Program-made: the position numbers and the translations under genes
From: Anaerolineae bacterium
GTDB lineage: Bacteria > Chloroflexota > Anaerolineae > Anaerolineales > Villigracilaceae
Reading direction: 5' to 3'
Assembly: GCA_017303655.1 (NCBI GenBank)
Contig: JAFLCE010000020.1
Location: forward strand, 1-51,244
Length of the DNA stretch: 51,244 bases
Notes under the pieces: generated by a model
What the model saw: only the letters and a program-made list of their open reading frames with translations
Told to the model about the DNA's origin: nothing
The model's database searches: none
Shown: positions 16,358-24,814 of the stretch, piece by piece
Layout: each line of letters starts with the position of its first letter
How positions within the stretch are numbered: position 1 is the stretch's first letter

Positions 16358-17451
16358 GGATTTCTGAAACTCTCCCACAGTGCGAGTGCTGGTTTGGGCG
16401 TCCCATCGAATTCACGCAAGCCGGTATAGGCAAAGTTACCCAGCATGCTGGCATCCTCGGGGTTATCCATTCCTTTTGCATAGGAATCAATGTTGAAGTC
16501 ACTCAAAATCGTATTGACCCAGAATGCCATGCGTGACCCGAGTTGAGTGTGAATTGCATTGAGATAAGCGACTTGATCTTCGGGCGTGTGAGTGAATTGG
16601 TCGAAGGCAACAGTGGAGAATCCACCTTCAGCAATGGCAACTGGTTTCGAGGTCCGCACGAGAAGCGGGGAATAATAATCTGCGGGGATATCTATGCCGG
16701 TGGGGAAGATAAAGTACGGGTAGGTCGAGATCACCCACACATCCAGATTGGGTTCAAAGGCTTCTACTTGTTCCCAATTGGGTTGAAGTTTTTGACGATT
16801 GCCTTCTTCGGGCTGAGGAAACATATTATTGAGGTCATCCCATTGAAAGCTGACAAAGACCTGCGTCTTCGGTGACTCGGCTTTGACCAATGCGTAAATC
16901 TCGTGATACAAGCTGATGAAGTTTGGCGCATCTTCGGGATGAGCATCCATGTAGGTATTGATCTCAGATGCGAGACCGAGATAGCGCGGCTGGAAATTTT
17001 GCACGACCCAGAGGGCATAATTCTTATATGCTGTGCGGACATCTGGATTGGCAAAACTTGCCTCCCAATTTGCTGGCAAGCCGTCGAACTCGCGGCGGTT
17101 GAGTCCATTTAGTGCATCGAGTACAAAGAGAGTATCCAAACCGTTCTGCTGTGCGAGGATGACTTGATTGATGATGTCAGTGCGTAGTTGAGATTCACCA
17201 TCCACGTCGTTGACGAAGCTTTCCCAATCGGTGTTTTTTTGAATGAGAACAAAATCGCCATATTGCCCCATGTCTTTGAAAGTTTGCAGAACGCTTTCCA
17301 GCGTTATTTCAGGTGGAGATGGAAAGAAGCCGTATGCAGTTTCTTTTGAATCAAATATAGACGTTTCCGGTACGGGCGGGGGAGTGGGTGCTCCGCCGCA
17401 AGCCAGAGATGTGATAAGTAGGATGGTAAGGAAAATAAAAATTCGTCGCAT
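16354..17451 (-). CDS. Lipoprotein, glycoside-hydrolase-like TIM barrel
   Basis: A 365-residue lipoprotein: signal helix and lipobox ITSLAC-GG (Cys18), a Pro-rich spacer, then a domain laid out like a (beta/alpha)8 glycosidase. Candidate acid/base Glu is in YLGLASEINTYMD (Glu163) at the end of a predicted strand, and a candidate nucleophile Glu is in PVAIAEGGFST (Glu275), with VWVISTYPYFIF between them, as in clan A enzymes such as GH5 or GH53. No family could be named. The start at 17451 has GGAGG five bases upstream. It would act on polysaccharide at the outer membrane face. The 4-base overlap with the convergent gene leaves no terminator. Confidence 0.6.
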   Translation of the reverse strand: MRRIFIFLTILLITSLACGGAPTPPPVPETSIFDSKETAYGFFPSPPEITLESVLQTFKDMGQYGDFVLIQKNTDWESFVNDVDGESQLRTDIINQVILAQQNGLDTLFVLDALNGLNRREFDGLPANWEASFANPDVRTAYKNYALWVVQNFQPRYLGLASEINTYMDAHPEDAPNFISLYHEIYALVKAESPKTQVFVSFQWDDLNNMFPQPEEGNRQKLQPNWEQVEAFEPNLDVWVISTYPYFIFPTGIDIPADYYSPLLVRTSKPVAIAEGGFSTVAFDQFTHTPEDQVAYLNAIHTQLGSRMAFWVNTILSDFNIDSYAKGMDNPEDASMLGNFAYTGLREFDGTPKPALALWESFRNP

Positions 17452-17514
17452 GTGCGCCTCCATTACGTATTACATGATAGGAGCGCAAAAAGTTGCGACG
17501 AATTTTTTATCGAG

Positions 17515-18516
17515 CTATTTCTTTATATGTATAAAATAACCAGCGACAAACATTCCGCCGCCGATGACCGCGAGGATCACGCCCTGCCATAAAACCGGGT
17601 TGAGCAATGCCCGCACCATGGCGGCAGAAAAATCACCGGTGAAATCCACAAGGAATACAGGGAGATAGTTCGGTAGCCTCGCCGCGAGGAGTCTTTCCAA
17701 CACAGCTCCCAAAAGGGGCGCACCGAGAAACCCTATCACGGATGCGATAAAGCCGGTGATTCCAAGTGGAATGCCCCACCAGATCAACCAATCCTTTAAT
17801 GAACGGACGGCGAAGATCGTCAGACCGAATAGGAACAATAATGGCAGGAGCGGGCTGAGGCGTAGAAAAAAGCGAATGGTTTGCAGCCGCTGACGCGGAT
17901 CATTTTGAGGCGGTGCAGTGATGAGAGTCAACTGGTCTGGGATGAGCGATGCGGTAACCTGCATCTGTCCTTGAATGATTGGCATCAGCATGGGTAGTAT
18001 ATCCTCAGGCGGATTGCATAATTGGATCTGATCGCCAGAAAACATACCGAACATGATCATCGCAGCTTGGTCGAGAGTGCATGCGGGCAAGGATTTGATT
18101 AGGACCAGCGCGGCTTGTGTGCCAGTTTCGCCTACCATGTTGGCTTTGACCGGGCTAAGGGTAACCTGTATTAAATCGCTTTCCAGGTTTAGATAGGCGA
18201 AGGTTGAGTTGAGCAGGTCGTCACCGATAACTTTCAGTACATCGGGCGGGAGCAGGGTGCGAAAGAAACTATCCCAGGTTTCCTGGTTTAAGCCTTGCAT
18301 CCCAAGTGGTTGTTGAGTGACATCTTCACCGGATGTGATCGACTGCGCCAGGAGGCTGGGAATCTTGTTATAAAAATCTTCGCGGGCAAAGGCTTGTTGA
18401 TATGTTTCTGCGGTGAATGCGCGGCGATCAAAGTTAAAGAACAGTAAAGCCATCACAGCGGTGATGACGAATGAAGTGCCGAAAAATGTTGCGATAGGTT
18501 TTCTAAAAGTATTCAT
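17515..18516 (-). CDS. Membrane protein of unknown function
   Basis: A 333-residue protein with an N-terminal membrane helix (about 10-30), a large extracytoplasmic domain of about 180 residues (TYQQAFAREDFYNKIPSLLAQ onward) with two Cys (ACTLDQ and QLCNPPED) that could form a disulfide, and three C-terminal membrane helices. No motif for catalysis is seen. The layout of one helix, an outer domain and three helices recurs in orphan proteins of this kind of genome, but I recognise no named family. It lies 51 bases downstream of a hairpin that ends the upstream amidohydrolase gene. Confidence 0.55.
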   Translation of the reverse strand: MNTFRKPIATFFGTSFVITAVMALLFFNFDRRAFTAETYQQAFAREDFYNKIPSLLAQSITSGEDVTQQPLGMQGLNQETWDSFFRTLLPPDVLKVIGDDLLNSTFAYLNLESDLIQVTLSPVKANMVGETGTQAALVLIKSLPACTLDQAAMIMFGMFSGDQIQLCNPPEDILPMLMPIIQGQMQVTASLIPDQLTLITAPPQNDPRQRLQTIRFFLRLSPLLPLLFLFGLTIFAVRSLKDWLIWWGIPLGITGFIASVIGFLGAPLLGAVLERLLAARLPNYLPVFLVDFTGDFSAAMVRALLNPVLWQGVILAVIGGGMFVAGYFIHIKK

Positions 18517-18527
18517 AGGGTTTTATG

Positions 18528-18560
18528 AAGTGACAGTCACATTACAGGTGACTGTCACTT
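18528..18560. terminator. Hairpin between amidohydrolase and membrane protein genes
   Basis: AAGTGACAGTCAC (18528-18540) pairs exactly with GTGACTGTCACTT (18548-18560) around a 7-nt loop. It lies eight bases after the stop of the leftward amidohydrolase gene. The U tract is weak, so it may be a processing or stability stem rather than a full terminator. Confidence 0.65.
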
Positions 18561-18567
18561 GGTTGTT

Positions 18568-20541
18568 TTAAGCGGTCAAAATCTCAATATAATCTTGCGT
18601 TACGGGTTCGGCGTGCCCAACACCAAGGAGCTCGAGTAACTCACGTACGAGCACCGCTTTGAGATCGGCATCCTTGCGGCTCCAGGTGCGGCTCTTGACC
18701 TCAAGGAAGGTTCCCATTTGCGGCTGTTTCATTTCATCGAGGTTGATGAAGAACTCGGTGTTCTTGTATTTGATATGCCAGCGCAAACGATTCTTCTCCA
18801 CTGAAATTTCAGTTTTTGGTTTGAAGTATTCGCGATAGAAGCGCAGTGATTGTGTGGCAGGTGCCAGGAAGCGGCTGCGTGAAAGCAGCACTTCGCCCAT
18901 CTCATCTTCACGCTTCACGCCGAGCAGAGTCAAGCGCGAGCGTACGTTTTCAATGTCACCTTTTTCGTTGATGAGGCTGTCCTCACGATAGCGCAGTCGC
19001 CCTTGATTGGGATCTTCGAACAGGAAGTATTCATCGAATTGACGGTAATGCTTGTACGCAGTGATCTCGATCTCTTCGCGCTTCACATTCTTAACAATGA
19101 GGCTGGGTTCTTCGACCTTGACCTTTACCTGCACCTCGAACGATTCCTCTTCCATCGAGCCGCCGAGTGCAATGAGTTTCGAAAGCACCGATTGTTCACG
19201 TTCGGTCAGGAAGGCATCAATCTTGGTGGCAAGTTCGCGGGCTTGAGCGATGAGTTCTTTTTCGTTCAAGGTCAACAAGTTATGATCGCGCATTAACCAT
19301 TTCCCATTAACCATCACATCAGTAACGTCTGTGGACTTGGAAGCATATACAAGTTGAGAGTATGCGTTCAACGGATCACGTTTGAAACGCGGCGTGTTGT
19401 GCAAGGGATTAGTATCTACGAGGATCAGGTCGGCGCGTTTACCAACTTCCAGCGAACCGGTGATGTGACCTAGATGCAATGCCTGTGCGCCGAGGCGCGT
19501 AGCCATGGTCAGTGCAGTGGCAGCGGGGATAACGGTCGGGTCGTTCGAGGCAGCTTTGGCGACGAAAGAAGCGAGACGCACTTCTTCGAACATGTCGAGA
19601 TCGTTGTTCGAGGCGGGTCCATCCGTGCCAATGCCCACGTTGAGTCCATCCGCGAGCATTTTAGCGACCGGGGCAAAGCCCGAAGCGAGTTTGAGGTTTG
19701 AAGAAGGGTTGTGCGCTACGCCTGCATTTGCATGTTGCAAAGTACGAATTTCACCTGTATCAATGTGAACGCAGTGCGCGGCGATGACCTTGGCTTCGAA
19801 TAAGCCAAGTTTCTTGACGTATGGGATAACCGGCATGCCTTGTTCTTTGCGCATGTTCTCCACTTCGAAGGCGGTCTCGGAGATGTGGATGTGCAAGGGT
19901 ACATCAAATTCTTTGGCGAGATCCACACAGGCGCGGATGATCTCGGGATTGGTGGAGTAGGGGGCATGCGGCGCGATAGCGGGGACGATGAGTGGATGTC
20001 CCTTCCATTTTTTGATGAACTCACGTGCATAGGCGAGCGAGTCATCGTAAGAGGGTGCATCGGGTGCGGGGTATTTCATTACCGACTCACCGCACACGGC
20101 ACGCATGCCTGCATCAGCGGTGGCTTGGGCGATGTCGTCTTCGAAGAAATACATGTCGTTGAAGGTGGTCACGCCACTGCGGATCTGTTCGGCGCAGGCA
20201 ATGAGTGTGCCGAGGCGCACGAATTCTGGCGAAACGAATTGACGTTCGACGGGCAGCATGTAGCCCATAAGCCAGACGTCGAGACGCAGGTCGTCGGCTA
20301 GTCCGCGCACGAGGGTCATGGGTACATGTGTGTGCGCGTTGACCAGACCCGGCATGAGCACCTTGCCGCCGCAGTCGATGGTTTCGTTGGCGGAGTATTC
20401 TTTTTTGAGTTCTGCTTCACTTCCGACCGCGACGATGGAATCGCCTTTGACGGCGAGCGCGCCGGGATCGTATTGGGTTAGTTTTTCATCCATCGTCAAG
20501 ACGATGGCATTGATGAATAATGTGTCAACTTTTTGAGTCAT
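18568..20541 (-). CDS. MTA/SAH-deaminase-type amidohydrolase fused to a CYTH-like domain
   Basis: A 657-residue fusion. Residues 1-450 are a complete amidohydrolase of the MtaD/SsnA/TrzN group, which deaminates adenosine-type substrates (5'-methylthioadenosine, S-adenosylhomocysteine) or related rings: metal ligands NAHTH (His70, His72), HIHISET (His219, Glu222), AAHCVH (His256) and GTDGPAS (Asp307). That alone is full family length. Residues about 463-645 add a second domain with CYTH-like features: FEVQVKVKV (variant of the ExExK strand), GRLRYRED, SRLTLLGVK, NRLRWHIKYKN, and INLDEMKQPQMGTFLEVKSRTW. CYTH domains act on triphosphates or polyphosphate. The pairing with a purine deaminase is unfamiliar to me. 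Substrate is inferred only. Confidence 0.8.
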   Translation of the reverse strand: MTQKVDTLFINAIVLTMDEKLTQYDPGALAVKGDSIVAVGSEAELKKEYSANETIDCGGKVLMPGLVNAHTHVPMTLVRGLADDLRLDVWLMGYMLPVERQFVSPEFVRLGTLIACAEQIRSGVTTFNDMYFFEDDIAQATADAGMRAVCGESVMKYPAPDAPSYDDSLAYAREFIKKWKGHPLIVPAIAPHAPYSTNPEIIRACVDLAKEFDVPLHIHISETAFEVENMRKEQGMPVIPYVKKLGLFEAKVIAAHCVHIDTGEIRTLQHANAGVAHNPSSNLKLASGFAPVAKMLADGLNVGIGTDGPASNNDLDMFEEVRLASFVAKAASNDPTVIPAATALTMATRLGAQALHLGHITGSLEVGKRADLILVDTNPLHNTPRFKRDPLNAYSQLVYASKSTDVTDVMVNGKWLMRDHNLLTLNEKELIAQARELATKIDAFLTEREQSVLSKLIALGGSMEEESFEVQVKVKVEEPSLIVKNVKREEIEITAYKHYRQFDEYFLFEDPNQGRLRYREDSLINEKGDIENVRSRLTLLGVKREDEMGEVLLSRSRFLAPATQSLRFYREYFKPKTEISVEKNRLRWHIKYKNTEFFINLDEMKQPQMGTFLEVKSRTWSRKDADLKAVLVRELLELLGVGHAEPVTQDYIEILTA

Positions 20542-20570
20542 TTAATCTCCTTTTTGATATGTTTTTGATT

Positions 20571-20632
20571 GTAGGGGCGACCCGCCCGGCGGTAGCTAGG
20601 TATCTTAATTGTATCTGAAGGGTCGCCCTTAC
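20571..20632. repeat. Intergenic inverted repeat
   Basis: GTAGGGGCGACCC (20571-20583) and GGGTCGCCCTTAC (20620-20632) pair at 12 of 13 positions around a 36-base loop, between the M14 peptidase and the amidohydrolase genes. The arm sequence resembles GTAGGGGCGA-type intergenic repeats common in environmental bacteria; it is not a classic terminator (no U tract). Confidence 0.6.
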
Positions 20633-20640
20633 GAAATTAA

Positions 20641-21633
20641 TTATCTCCAATTCAACAGCACTTCCAACGCTTTTACATTCTGTTCGAAGTCTGTGAACTT
20701 ATGTGTCGAAAGTTCCATATCCACCGCAGTGATGCCGAGTTCAACGGCGTAATCGGCGAGGGTGCCGGTGTAGACGCAGCCCGTATCCAATGGGGGGTAG
20801 GGGTACTTCGTTGCCTTGCCTAATGCCTTGGCAAATTTTATTGAATCTTCCTCCCAGGGCACACCGCCAGGGAAGACTCCCAACGCCGCGCTGTGATAAC
20901 TAATGAGCGTTTCAACATTGTGTGATTGCAGGAAGTACATCACCGCGCGCGTCTCCGGTTCGGAGCCGGGGGTGGGACCGCCAGTAGTGGGGGTCAGGCT
21001 CCAACAGCCATCACGGTCCCAGGTCTTTGCCCAATTGGCGGGGAAGTTACGGTTTAAGTCTACGCCGTGGTCGTTGACGCGCCCATCAATGCCGTGGTCA
21101 CGCGCATCACCGTCGGGATTCATGTTACGCATGATGTAAAGAGTCACATCACTGGGAATGATCTTCGGGTTGTCGTAAATATGACGAATCAGTTCATCTG
21201 CCAGCGCAATCGTGTTCCATTCGTATCCGCCATGAATGCCCGCCACGATCATTTTTTCGCGTTCGCCATTGCCGAATTTATAGACTTCAATGGGTCTGCC
21301 AGAGACGGAATATCCCACCGTGGCAACGCTTGAAAGCCCCAACGTACCTGCATTTTGAATCACGAACGGAGTCGGCGATTGTACGACGATCAGGGTCGAG
21401 CGGGGATTGGGTGTGATGGTCGGCAGGTTAAAGGAGAATACATCTGGTGTAAAGGTGGGCGGCATGGTGGCAGTAAACGATGTATTTACGGTTTGGGGTG
21501 CGGCATGAGCGGGCTTCAATGCAAAATATGCCACTGTCACCAATGCAATGGCGCACAAGCCAAAGATGTTCAAGCCCCAGGCAAGGATGACCCACGGGGT
21601 GTCATTCTTTTTACGCGGCTTGAGCTTTGCCAT
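20641..21633 (-). CDS. Membrane-anchored M14 zinc carboxypeptidase
   Basis: A 330-residue protein with an N-terminal membrane anchor (about 14-38), a Thr/Pro stalk, and an M14 catalytic domain. Zinc ligands are in VAGIHGGYEW (His and Glu, HxxE) and SYHSAALG (His); DLNRNFP supplies the substrate-binding Asn-Arg pair; the catalytic Glu is probably in VDMELSTHKF. YSVSGRPIEVYKFGNG is the usual strand before. The domain faces outward, so peptidoglycan stem peptides or other exogenous peptides are likely substrates. The start ATG overlaps the stop of cinA by one base (TAATG), so the two are translationally coupled. Confidence 0.85.
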   Translation of the reverse strand: MAKLKPRKKNDTPWVILAWGLNIFGLCAIALVTVAYFALKPAHAAPQTVNTSFTATMPPTFTPDVFSFNLPTITPNPRSTLIVVQSPTPFVIQNAGTLGLSSVATVGYSVSGRPIEVYKFGNGEREKMIVAGIHGGYEWNTIALADELIRHIYDNPKIIPSDVTLYIMRNMNPDGDARDHGIDGRVNDHGVDLNRNFPANWAKTWDRDGCWSLTPTTGGPTPGSEPETRAVMYFLQSHNVETLISYHSAALGVFPGGVPWEEDSIKFAKALGKATKYPYPPLDTGCVYTGTLADYAVELGITAVDMELSTHKFTDFEQNVKALEVLLNWR

Positions 21634-22760
21634 TATTTCATTTCCTCAAGGGTGGTCCGCAACCAATTCAGGGCGACGTTCATGCTCCAGCGCGGAAGGC
21701 TTCTTGGCGGACCGCCGTAGGTGATGCGATGGGTCTTCTCGCCGTTGGGAGTGATCATTGCCATTTCTGCAGCGCGTTCTTCCAAATATACGGAGACACC
21801 GAGGGCGATATCTGCTTTTGAGTCGGCTCGGGCGGAACGAAGGGCTTGGGTCAGCGCTTCAGGCGTCAGATTAGGGAGTGAGGCGGTATGCGGAATTTTT
21901 CGCGCAAGCAGTCCGTCGAGTCCGCTTTCGATGGCGGTGAGGGTTACTCCGCGTTTTTCAAGAAGATCCAGCACGACTTCTTCAAGTTTGTCTTCATCTG
22001 CGCCGAAGACAACGGAACCGAGGCGTTCACGCACATCCGCTTCGACCTTGGCGATCAGGGCATTGGCTTCGGCTTCGCTTTTTGCTTTTGCCGTAATGCG
22101 CACATCCACCACACCTGTATGCGCCGCAAGACCTACGGTGGGGTTGCTGAGCGTTTCGAGATCGGCGATCTTTTCGTCGATCATGCCTTCACCGAGACCG
22201 GCACAATGTAGTACGCGGACTTTGATAACTTCATCGAGCCCGAAGCGTTTTTGCAAATACGGGATGACCGATTCATGCAGCACATGTTCCATTTCGGCGG
22301 GTACGCCGGGCAACGAAATGACTGCATTCTTTTCTGTTTCTACAATAAAGCATGGCGCTGTGCCGACCGGGTTTCTTAACCCAATGGCACCCTGCGGAAC
22401 ATATGCCTGCCGCTTTTGATTTTCAGAAGGGGTGCGTCCGTAACGCCCGATGGTCTCAACCACTTGCTGCCAGAGGTCTTCGCGAAATTCTGTTTCTACG
22501 CCGACGGCTTTTGCAACGGCTTCACGGGTGGGGTCATCGATGGTAGGTCCCAGCCCGCCAGTGGTGATGATGATGTTAGCGCGTTCCATTGAGTCGCGGA
22601 TCACTTCCGCAATGCGTTCGACATTGTCACCAATGGTGACAGTGCGATACAGGTCCACACCTAGTCCGCGCAATGTGAGCGCGATGTGACGAGTATTCGT
22701 ATCCACGATCTCGCCGAGTAATATTTCTGTTCCGATTGTGATGATTTCTGCTGAGGTCAT
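21633..22760 (-). CDS. CinA-like protein with degraded NMN deamidase domain
   Basis: Residues 1-255 form the COG1058/MoeA-like domain (EIITIGTEILLGEIVDTN, TTGGLGPTIDDPTREA, SLPGVPAEME), reported in relatives as an ADP-ribose pyrophosphatase-like domain. The C-terminal CinA domain should begin with AESCTGG, the catalytic loop of NMN deamidase (PncC). Here the place reads AIESGLDGLLARK (277-283): Glu-Ser stay but Cys-Thr-Gly are changed, the following block is shortened, and the domain is about 115 rather than 160 residues. Total length 375 is below the usual 410-430. Deamidase activity is therefore doubtful. AAAGG near the ATG; start lies beside a 9-nt-unit inverted repeat. Confidence 0.85.
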   Translation of the reverse strand: MTSAEIITIGTEILLGEIVDTNTRHIALTLRGLGVDLYRTVTIGDNVERIAEVIRDSMERANIIITTGGLGPTIDDPTREAVAKAVGVETEFREDLWQQVVETIGRYGRTPSENQKRQAYVPQGAIGLRNPVGTAPCFIVETEKNAVISLPGVPAEMEHVLHESVIPYLQKRFGLDEVIKVRVLHCAGLGEGMIDEKIADLETLSNPTVGLAAHTGVVDVRITAKAKSEAEANALIAKVEADVRERLGSVVFGADEDKLEEVVLDLLEKRGVTLTAIESGLDGLLARKIPHTASLPNLTPEALTQALRSARADSKADIALGVSVYLEERAAEMAMITPNGEKTHRITYGGPPRSLPRWSMNVALNWLRTTLEEMK

Positions 22761-22773
22761 AAAATCCTTTAAA

Positions 22774-22847
22774 CACGAAGGTCACGAAGTACACAAAGGA
22801 TGAAACTTCTCCTTGGTCTTTCCTTCGTGACCTTGGTGTCCTTTGTG
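22774..22847. repeat. Inverted pair of three 9-nt units (CACNAAGNN)
   Basis: Left units: CACGAAGGT, CACGAAGTA, CACAAAGGA (22774-22800). Right units on the minus strand: CACAAAGGA, CACCAAGGT, CACGAAGGA (22847-22821). It fills the gap between cinA and the DAO-family gene. Same architecture as 1000-1068. Confidence 0.8.
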
Positions 22848-22852
22848 TTTAA

Positions 22853-24010
22853 TTAAACTACATTGTACTCTTTTATCAAGCGACCTTCTTCGAAGCGTTT
22901 CAGATCAAGCATTGAAACATCTACGCTTGAGAATTTTCCGTCCAAAATAAATTCGCTCATCAACTTGCCAGAGATCGGTCCGTGCATAAAGCCATGCCCA
23001 GAAAACCCGGTGCAAAGCGTAAAGCCTTTCACATCGGTCTCACCATAGATCGGGTGCGCATCGGGCGTCACTTCATATAAACCCGCCCAATGTGCGGCGC
23101 GGCTGGCACGTTCAATCAGCGGCATGCGTGCAATGGCGGCTTCCAAATTCACCAATTCAAAATCTTCATCTACATTTTGGTCGAAGTCAGGTTTTTCATT
23201 CTGATTACTCATGCCGATCAACAGACCTTCACCTTCGCGATGAAAATACAAAGACTTTGCAAAATCGATCACGAATGGAAAATCTTCAGACACTTCCTTC
23301 AATGGGTTGGTCGTGAACATTTGTCGGCGTAGGGGCGTGATAGGGATATTTACTCCAGCCATGGTACCGATCAGACCCGACCACGGTCCAGCCGCGTTGA
23401 GGATGTGCCGCGCCTCCACCTCGCCCAGGTTTGTTCTTACACTGCGAACCTCTCCGCTGCTGACGGTGATTCCAATGACTTCCACGCCGGTGAGCGCGGT
23501 GACACCCATCTTTTGCGCCGCATTGACGTAGCCCATCACGATGCTGTTCGGGTCAGCGGTGCCGTCTTTGCGATGGAATGTGCCCGCCAGTGCATCGTCA
23601 AAGCGCATGAGTGGCAAACGCCTGCGGACTTCATCTCCGCTTAAAAGCTCGGTTTGCACACCCAGTCGGTTCTGCATGGCGACGTTCTGCTTGAACTCTT
23701 GCACTTCCTGTTCGTTGGTCGCAACCAGCAAATAACCATATTGATGATAACTGGGGTCTTGTCCAAGCTCTTCTTTGAATCGTTCGATCATTGGCAGGCT
23801 GTGTTTCGATAAAGTCACATTGATCTCAGTTGAGAACTGATAGCGGACTCCGCCCGCACAACGACCCGTGGCGCCTGTACCAAAATGGCTTTCTTTTTCA
23901 AGAAGGAGAATATTCTTCACTCCGCGTTTTGCGAGGTGATAGGCGGCACTGGCACCCATCACGCCGCCACCGATGATGATGACATCTGCTGTTTTAGGTA
24001 AGTTTGTCAT
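22853..24010 (-). CDS. FAD-dependent DAO-family oxidoreductase
   Basis: A 385-residue flavoenzyme of the glycine/sarcosine/D-amino-acid oxidase (DAO) family. The FAD dinucleotide fold is at the start, DVIIIGGGVMGASAAYHLAKRG, then GTGATGRCAGGVRYQFS and, near the C-terminus, CTGFSGHGFMHGPISGKLMSEFI. It resembles SoxB-like subunits and D-proline/hydroxyproline or opine-type dehydrogenases; substrate unknown. It follows livF but with a strong terminator between, and its ATG lies only 16 bases past that hairpin with no Shine-Dalgarno; a TAAAAT nine bases from the ATG could give a leaderless mRNA. Proximity to an amino-acid transporter suggests an amine or amino-acid substrate. Confidence 0.85.
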   Translation of the reverse strand: MTNLPKTADVIIIGGGVMGASAAYHLAKRGVKNILLLEKESHFGTGATGRCAGGVRYQFSTEINVTLSKHSLPMIERFKEELGQDPSYHQYGYLLVATNEQEVQEFKQNVAMQNRLGVQTELLSGDEVRRRLPLMRFDDALAGTFHRKDGTADPNSIVMGYVNAAQKMGVTALTGVEVIGITVSSGEVRSVRTNLGEVEARHILNAAGPWSGLIGTMAGVNIPITPLRRQMFTTNPLKEVSEDFPFVIDFAKSLYFHREGEGLLIGMSNQNEKPDFDQNVDEDFELVNLEAAIARMPLIERASRAAHWAGLYEVTPDAHPIYGETDVKGFTLCTGFSGHGFMHGPISGKLMSEFILDGKFSSVDVSMLDLKRFEEGRLIKEYNVV

Positions 24011-24026
24011 AGTGTGTTTATTTTAC

Positions 24027-24070
24027 AAAAAAACCCGCTTTCACGCCTTCGGCGGAAAACGGGTTTTTTT
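24027..24070 (-). terminator. Strong terminator after livF
   Basis: AAAAAAACCCG pairs with CGGGTTTTTTT, with an inner CGCC-TTC-GGCG stem that gives a C(UUCG)G tetraloop. It follows livF by 17 bases on the minus strand and ends the liv operon. Confidence 0.9.
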
Positions 24071-24087
24071 GTTTCTTGTGCTTCTGC

Positions 24088-24804
24088 CTATTCGATACCC
24101 AGGTAGGTCTTTTGAACCATCTCGTTCTTTTTGAGTTTGGCTGCGTCGTCGGTGAGGACGATCCCGCCGGTCTGGAGAACGTATCCGCGATTGGCGATGG
24201 AGAGTGCCATGAGGGCGTTCTGTTCCACAAGCAGGATGGTGGTTCCTTTTTCATTCAACCTTTTAATGGTGTCAAAGATCAGATCTACTAGCACTGGGGC
24301 AAGACCCATCGAAGGTTCATCCAGCATGAGGATGCGCGGGTTGAGCATCAGTCCGCGCCCAATGGCGAGCATCTGCTGTTCACCGCCGGAGAGCGTGCCG
24401 CCGAATTGAGTGACGCGTTCTTTCAAACGCGGAAAGGTTTCATACACCAATTCCATGCGGTTTTTGATGTCGCTTTGACTGGTAATGGTGTAAGCACCCA
24501 TATCCAGGTTTTCCTGCACGGTCAATTTTGGAAAAATGCCGCGTCCTTCAGGAACATGCCCCAACCCCATGTTTACGATATTGTGCGGCTCAATGTGAGT
24601 GATATCTTTTCCGTCAAAGTTCACACTGCCTTCGCGGGCGTGAATGATACCGGAGATGGTTCGCAGGGTGGTGCTTTTGCCTGCACCGTTCGACCCGATC
24701 AGCGTTACGATCTCGCCTTCGTTAACATGCAGGGAGATACCTTTCAGAGCGTGGATATGTCCGTAATAGGAATGGACATTGGTGAGTTCGAGTAGTTTTC
24801 CCAT
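24088..24804 (-). CDS. livF: Branched-chain amino-acid-type ABC transporter ATPase LivF
   Basis: One of two cytoplasmic ATPases of a HAAT-family importer. In 238 residues: Walker A GSNGAGKST, Q-loop region, signature LSGGEQQM, Walker B ILMLDEPSMGL, and switch His replaced in the usual LivF way by EQNA (LLVEQNALMAL). The short length with no C-terminal extension and the phrase HVPEGRGIFPKLTVQENL mark it as LivF rather than LivG. It is ten bases downstream of livG and last before the terminator. Substrate is shared with LivK; branched-chain amino acids are the default, but related systems carry amides, urea or other amino acids. Confidence 0.93.
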   Translation of the reverse strand: MGKLLELTNVHSYYGHIHALKGISLHVNEGEIVTLIGSNGAGKSTTLRTISGIIHAREGSVNFDGKDITHIEPHNIVNMGLGHVPEGRGIFPKLTVQENLDMGAYTITSQSDIKNRMELVYETFPRLKERVTQFGGTLSGGEQQMLAIGRGLMLNPRILMLDEPSMGLAPVLVDLIFDTIKRLNEKGTTILLVEQNALMALSIANRGYVLQTGGIVLTDDAAKLKKNEMVQKTYLGIE

Positions 24805-24814
24805 TCAGATTCTC

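Noticed and set aside
21721-22419. Plus-strand Ser/Arg-rich open frame
   Set aside because: Antisense to cinA; Ser/Arg/Ala-rich composition is typical of a shadow frame.
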